Below are positions 12,231 through 12,633 of a stretch of DNA of 12,633 bases, piece after piece. Made by a program: the position numbers and the translations under genes. The stretch's first letter is position 1. The number at the start of each line of letters is the position of its first letter. The DNA is taken from NCBI GenBank assembly GCA_019312705.1, contig JAFDCW010000215.1:1-12633 (forward strand), given 5' to 3'. This DNA comes from Deltaproteobacteria bacterium (GTDB lineage Bacteria > Myxococcota > Polyangia > Polyangiales > B10-G4). The notes under the pieces were generated by a model. The model had not been told where the DNA came from and searched no databases. It saw nothing but the letters and a program-made list of their open reading frames with translations.

Positions 12231-12633
12231 GTCAGGTTGGCCGCCAAGGCCCGGAGAAATCTGGGGCACCCGCGGTCGCCGTCACGACTCCCAAGATCGA
12301 GCGCGCGAGCGTGCTCCTGGCCGGAAATCCGAACAGCGGGAAGACGACCCTCTTCAACGCCCTCACCGGGGCCCGGGCGAAGGTCGGCAACTATCCAGGC
12401 ATCACCGTCGATCGACGTAGCGCGAAGCTCGACCTCGACGGCGGTCCCCGTCTCGAAGTCGTCGACCTCCCCGGGACCTACAGCCTGAGCGCCCGGTCTG
12501 CCGAGGAAGAGGTCGCCGCGGCGGCGGTCCTCGGGCTCCGGGAGCCGGTGCCTGCGGCAGTGGTGGTCGTCGTCGACGCGTCTGCTCTCCGTCGCGGACT
12601 CTATCTCGCCCAGCAGGTCGTCGAGACGGGCCT
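12227..12633 (+). CDS. feoB: Ferrous iron transporter FeoB, N-terminal GTPase part (runs off edge)
   Basis: 135 codons from GTG 12227, which overlaps the feoA stop; GGTGGA 6 bases upstream is a plausible ribosome site, so translation is probably coupled. FeoB is the inner-membrane Fe2+ transporter with an N-terminal G domain. Visible motifs are G1 GNPNSGKT (33-40), the switch I region VGNYPGITVD with Thr60 (G2), and G3 DLPGTYS (80-86), followed by VVVVVDASALRRGLYLAQQ. G4, G5 and the whole membrane part lie beyond the window. About 27 polar residues precede the G domain, longer than in many FeoB proteins. No defect is seen in the visible part. Confidence 0.95.
   Translation, partial: MSQVGRQGPEKSGAPAVAVTTPKIERASVLLAGNPNSGKTTLFNALTGARAKVGNYPGITVDRRSAKLDLDGGPRLEVVDLPGTYSLSARSAEEEVAAAAVLGLREPVPAAVVVVVDASALRRGLYLAQQVVETG

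Overview
The window looks like chromosomal DNA of a high-GC, Gram-negative predatory or soil type bacterium. Myxococcota (Polyangia / Sandaracinaceae-like) is my best guess. This rests on the uniformly GC-rich third codon positions, the dense set of lipoproteins with acidic Pro/Glu linkers, a von Willebrand A lipoprotein of a type common in myxobacteria, and a secreted protein with an AgmX/PglI-like tail. It is an inference from gene style, not a measured phylogeny. I see no rRNA, tRNA, insertion sequence, CRISPR array or phage gene, and no gene-free stretch longer than about 190 bases.

Layout. 1-1056 (-): an OFA-type major facilitator transporter running off the left edge. 1131-1985 (+): a membrane-tethered peroxiredoxin-like protein. 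2027-3034 (+): an SH3-domain lipoprotein, convergent with a vWA lipoprotein (3054-4259, -). 4449-5363 (+): an exported protein with an AgmX/TonB-like C-terminus. 5373-6523 (-): a two-gene unit made of an S26 signal-peptidase homologue that has lost both catalytic residues and a secreted YbjN-like protein split by a frameshift. 6588-8694 (-): a tightly coupled molybdate ABC operon, modA-modB-modC. 8757-9308 (+): a cytochrome P460-like haem lipoprotein divergent from modA. 9368-10843 (+): an NTF2-like lipoprotein. 10856-11884 (-): an imelysin/EfeO-like lipoprotein, divergent from feoA-feoB (11973 to the right edge, +).

Two trace-metal modules stand out: molybdate import (modABC) and iron import (feoAB plus the imelysin-like lipoprotein). 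The iron genes diverge around an A+T-rich control region in which a Fur-like 15-base palindrome lies on the -35 box of the imelysin promoter.

The most unusual signals are these. First, the S26 homologue has Ala and Gly where the Ser and Lys dyad should be. Second, the YbjN-like gene has a single-base frameshift in a G5/C5 run. Third, promoter-like -10 elements repeatedly sit 6-9 bases before start codons, suggesting that many transcripts here are leaderless or nearly so. That promoter geometry was also used to choose several starts.
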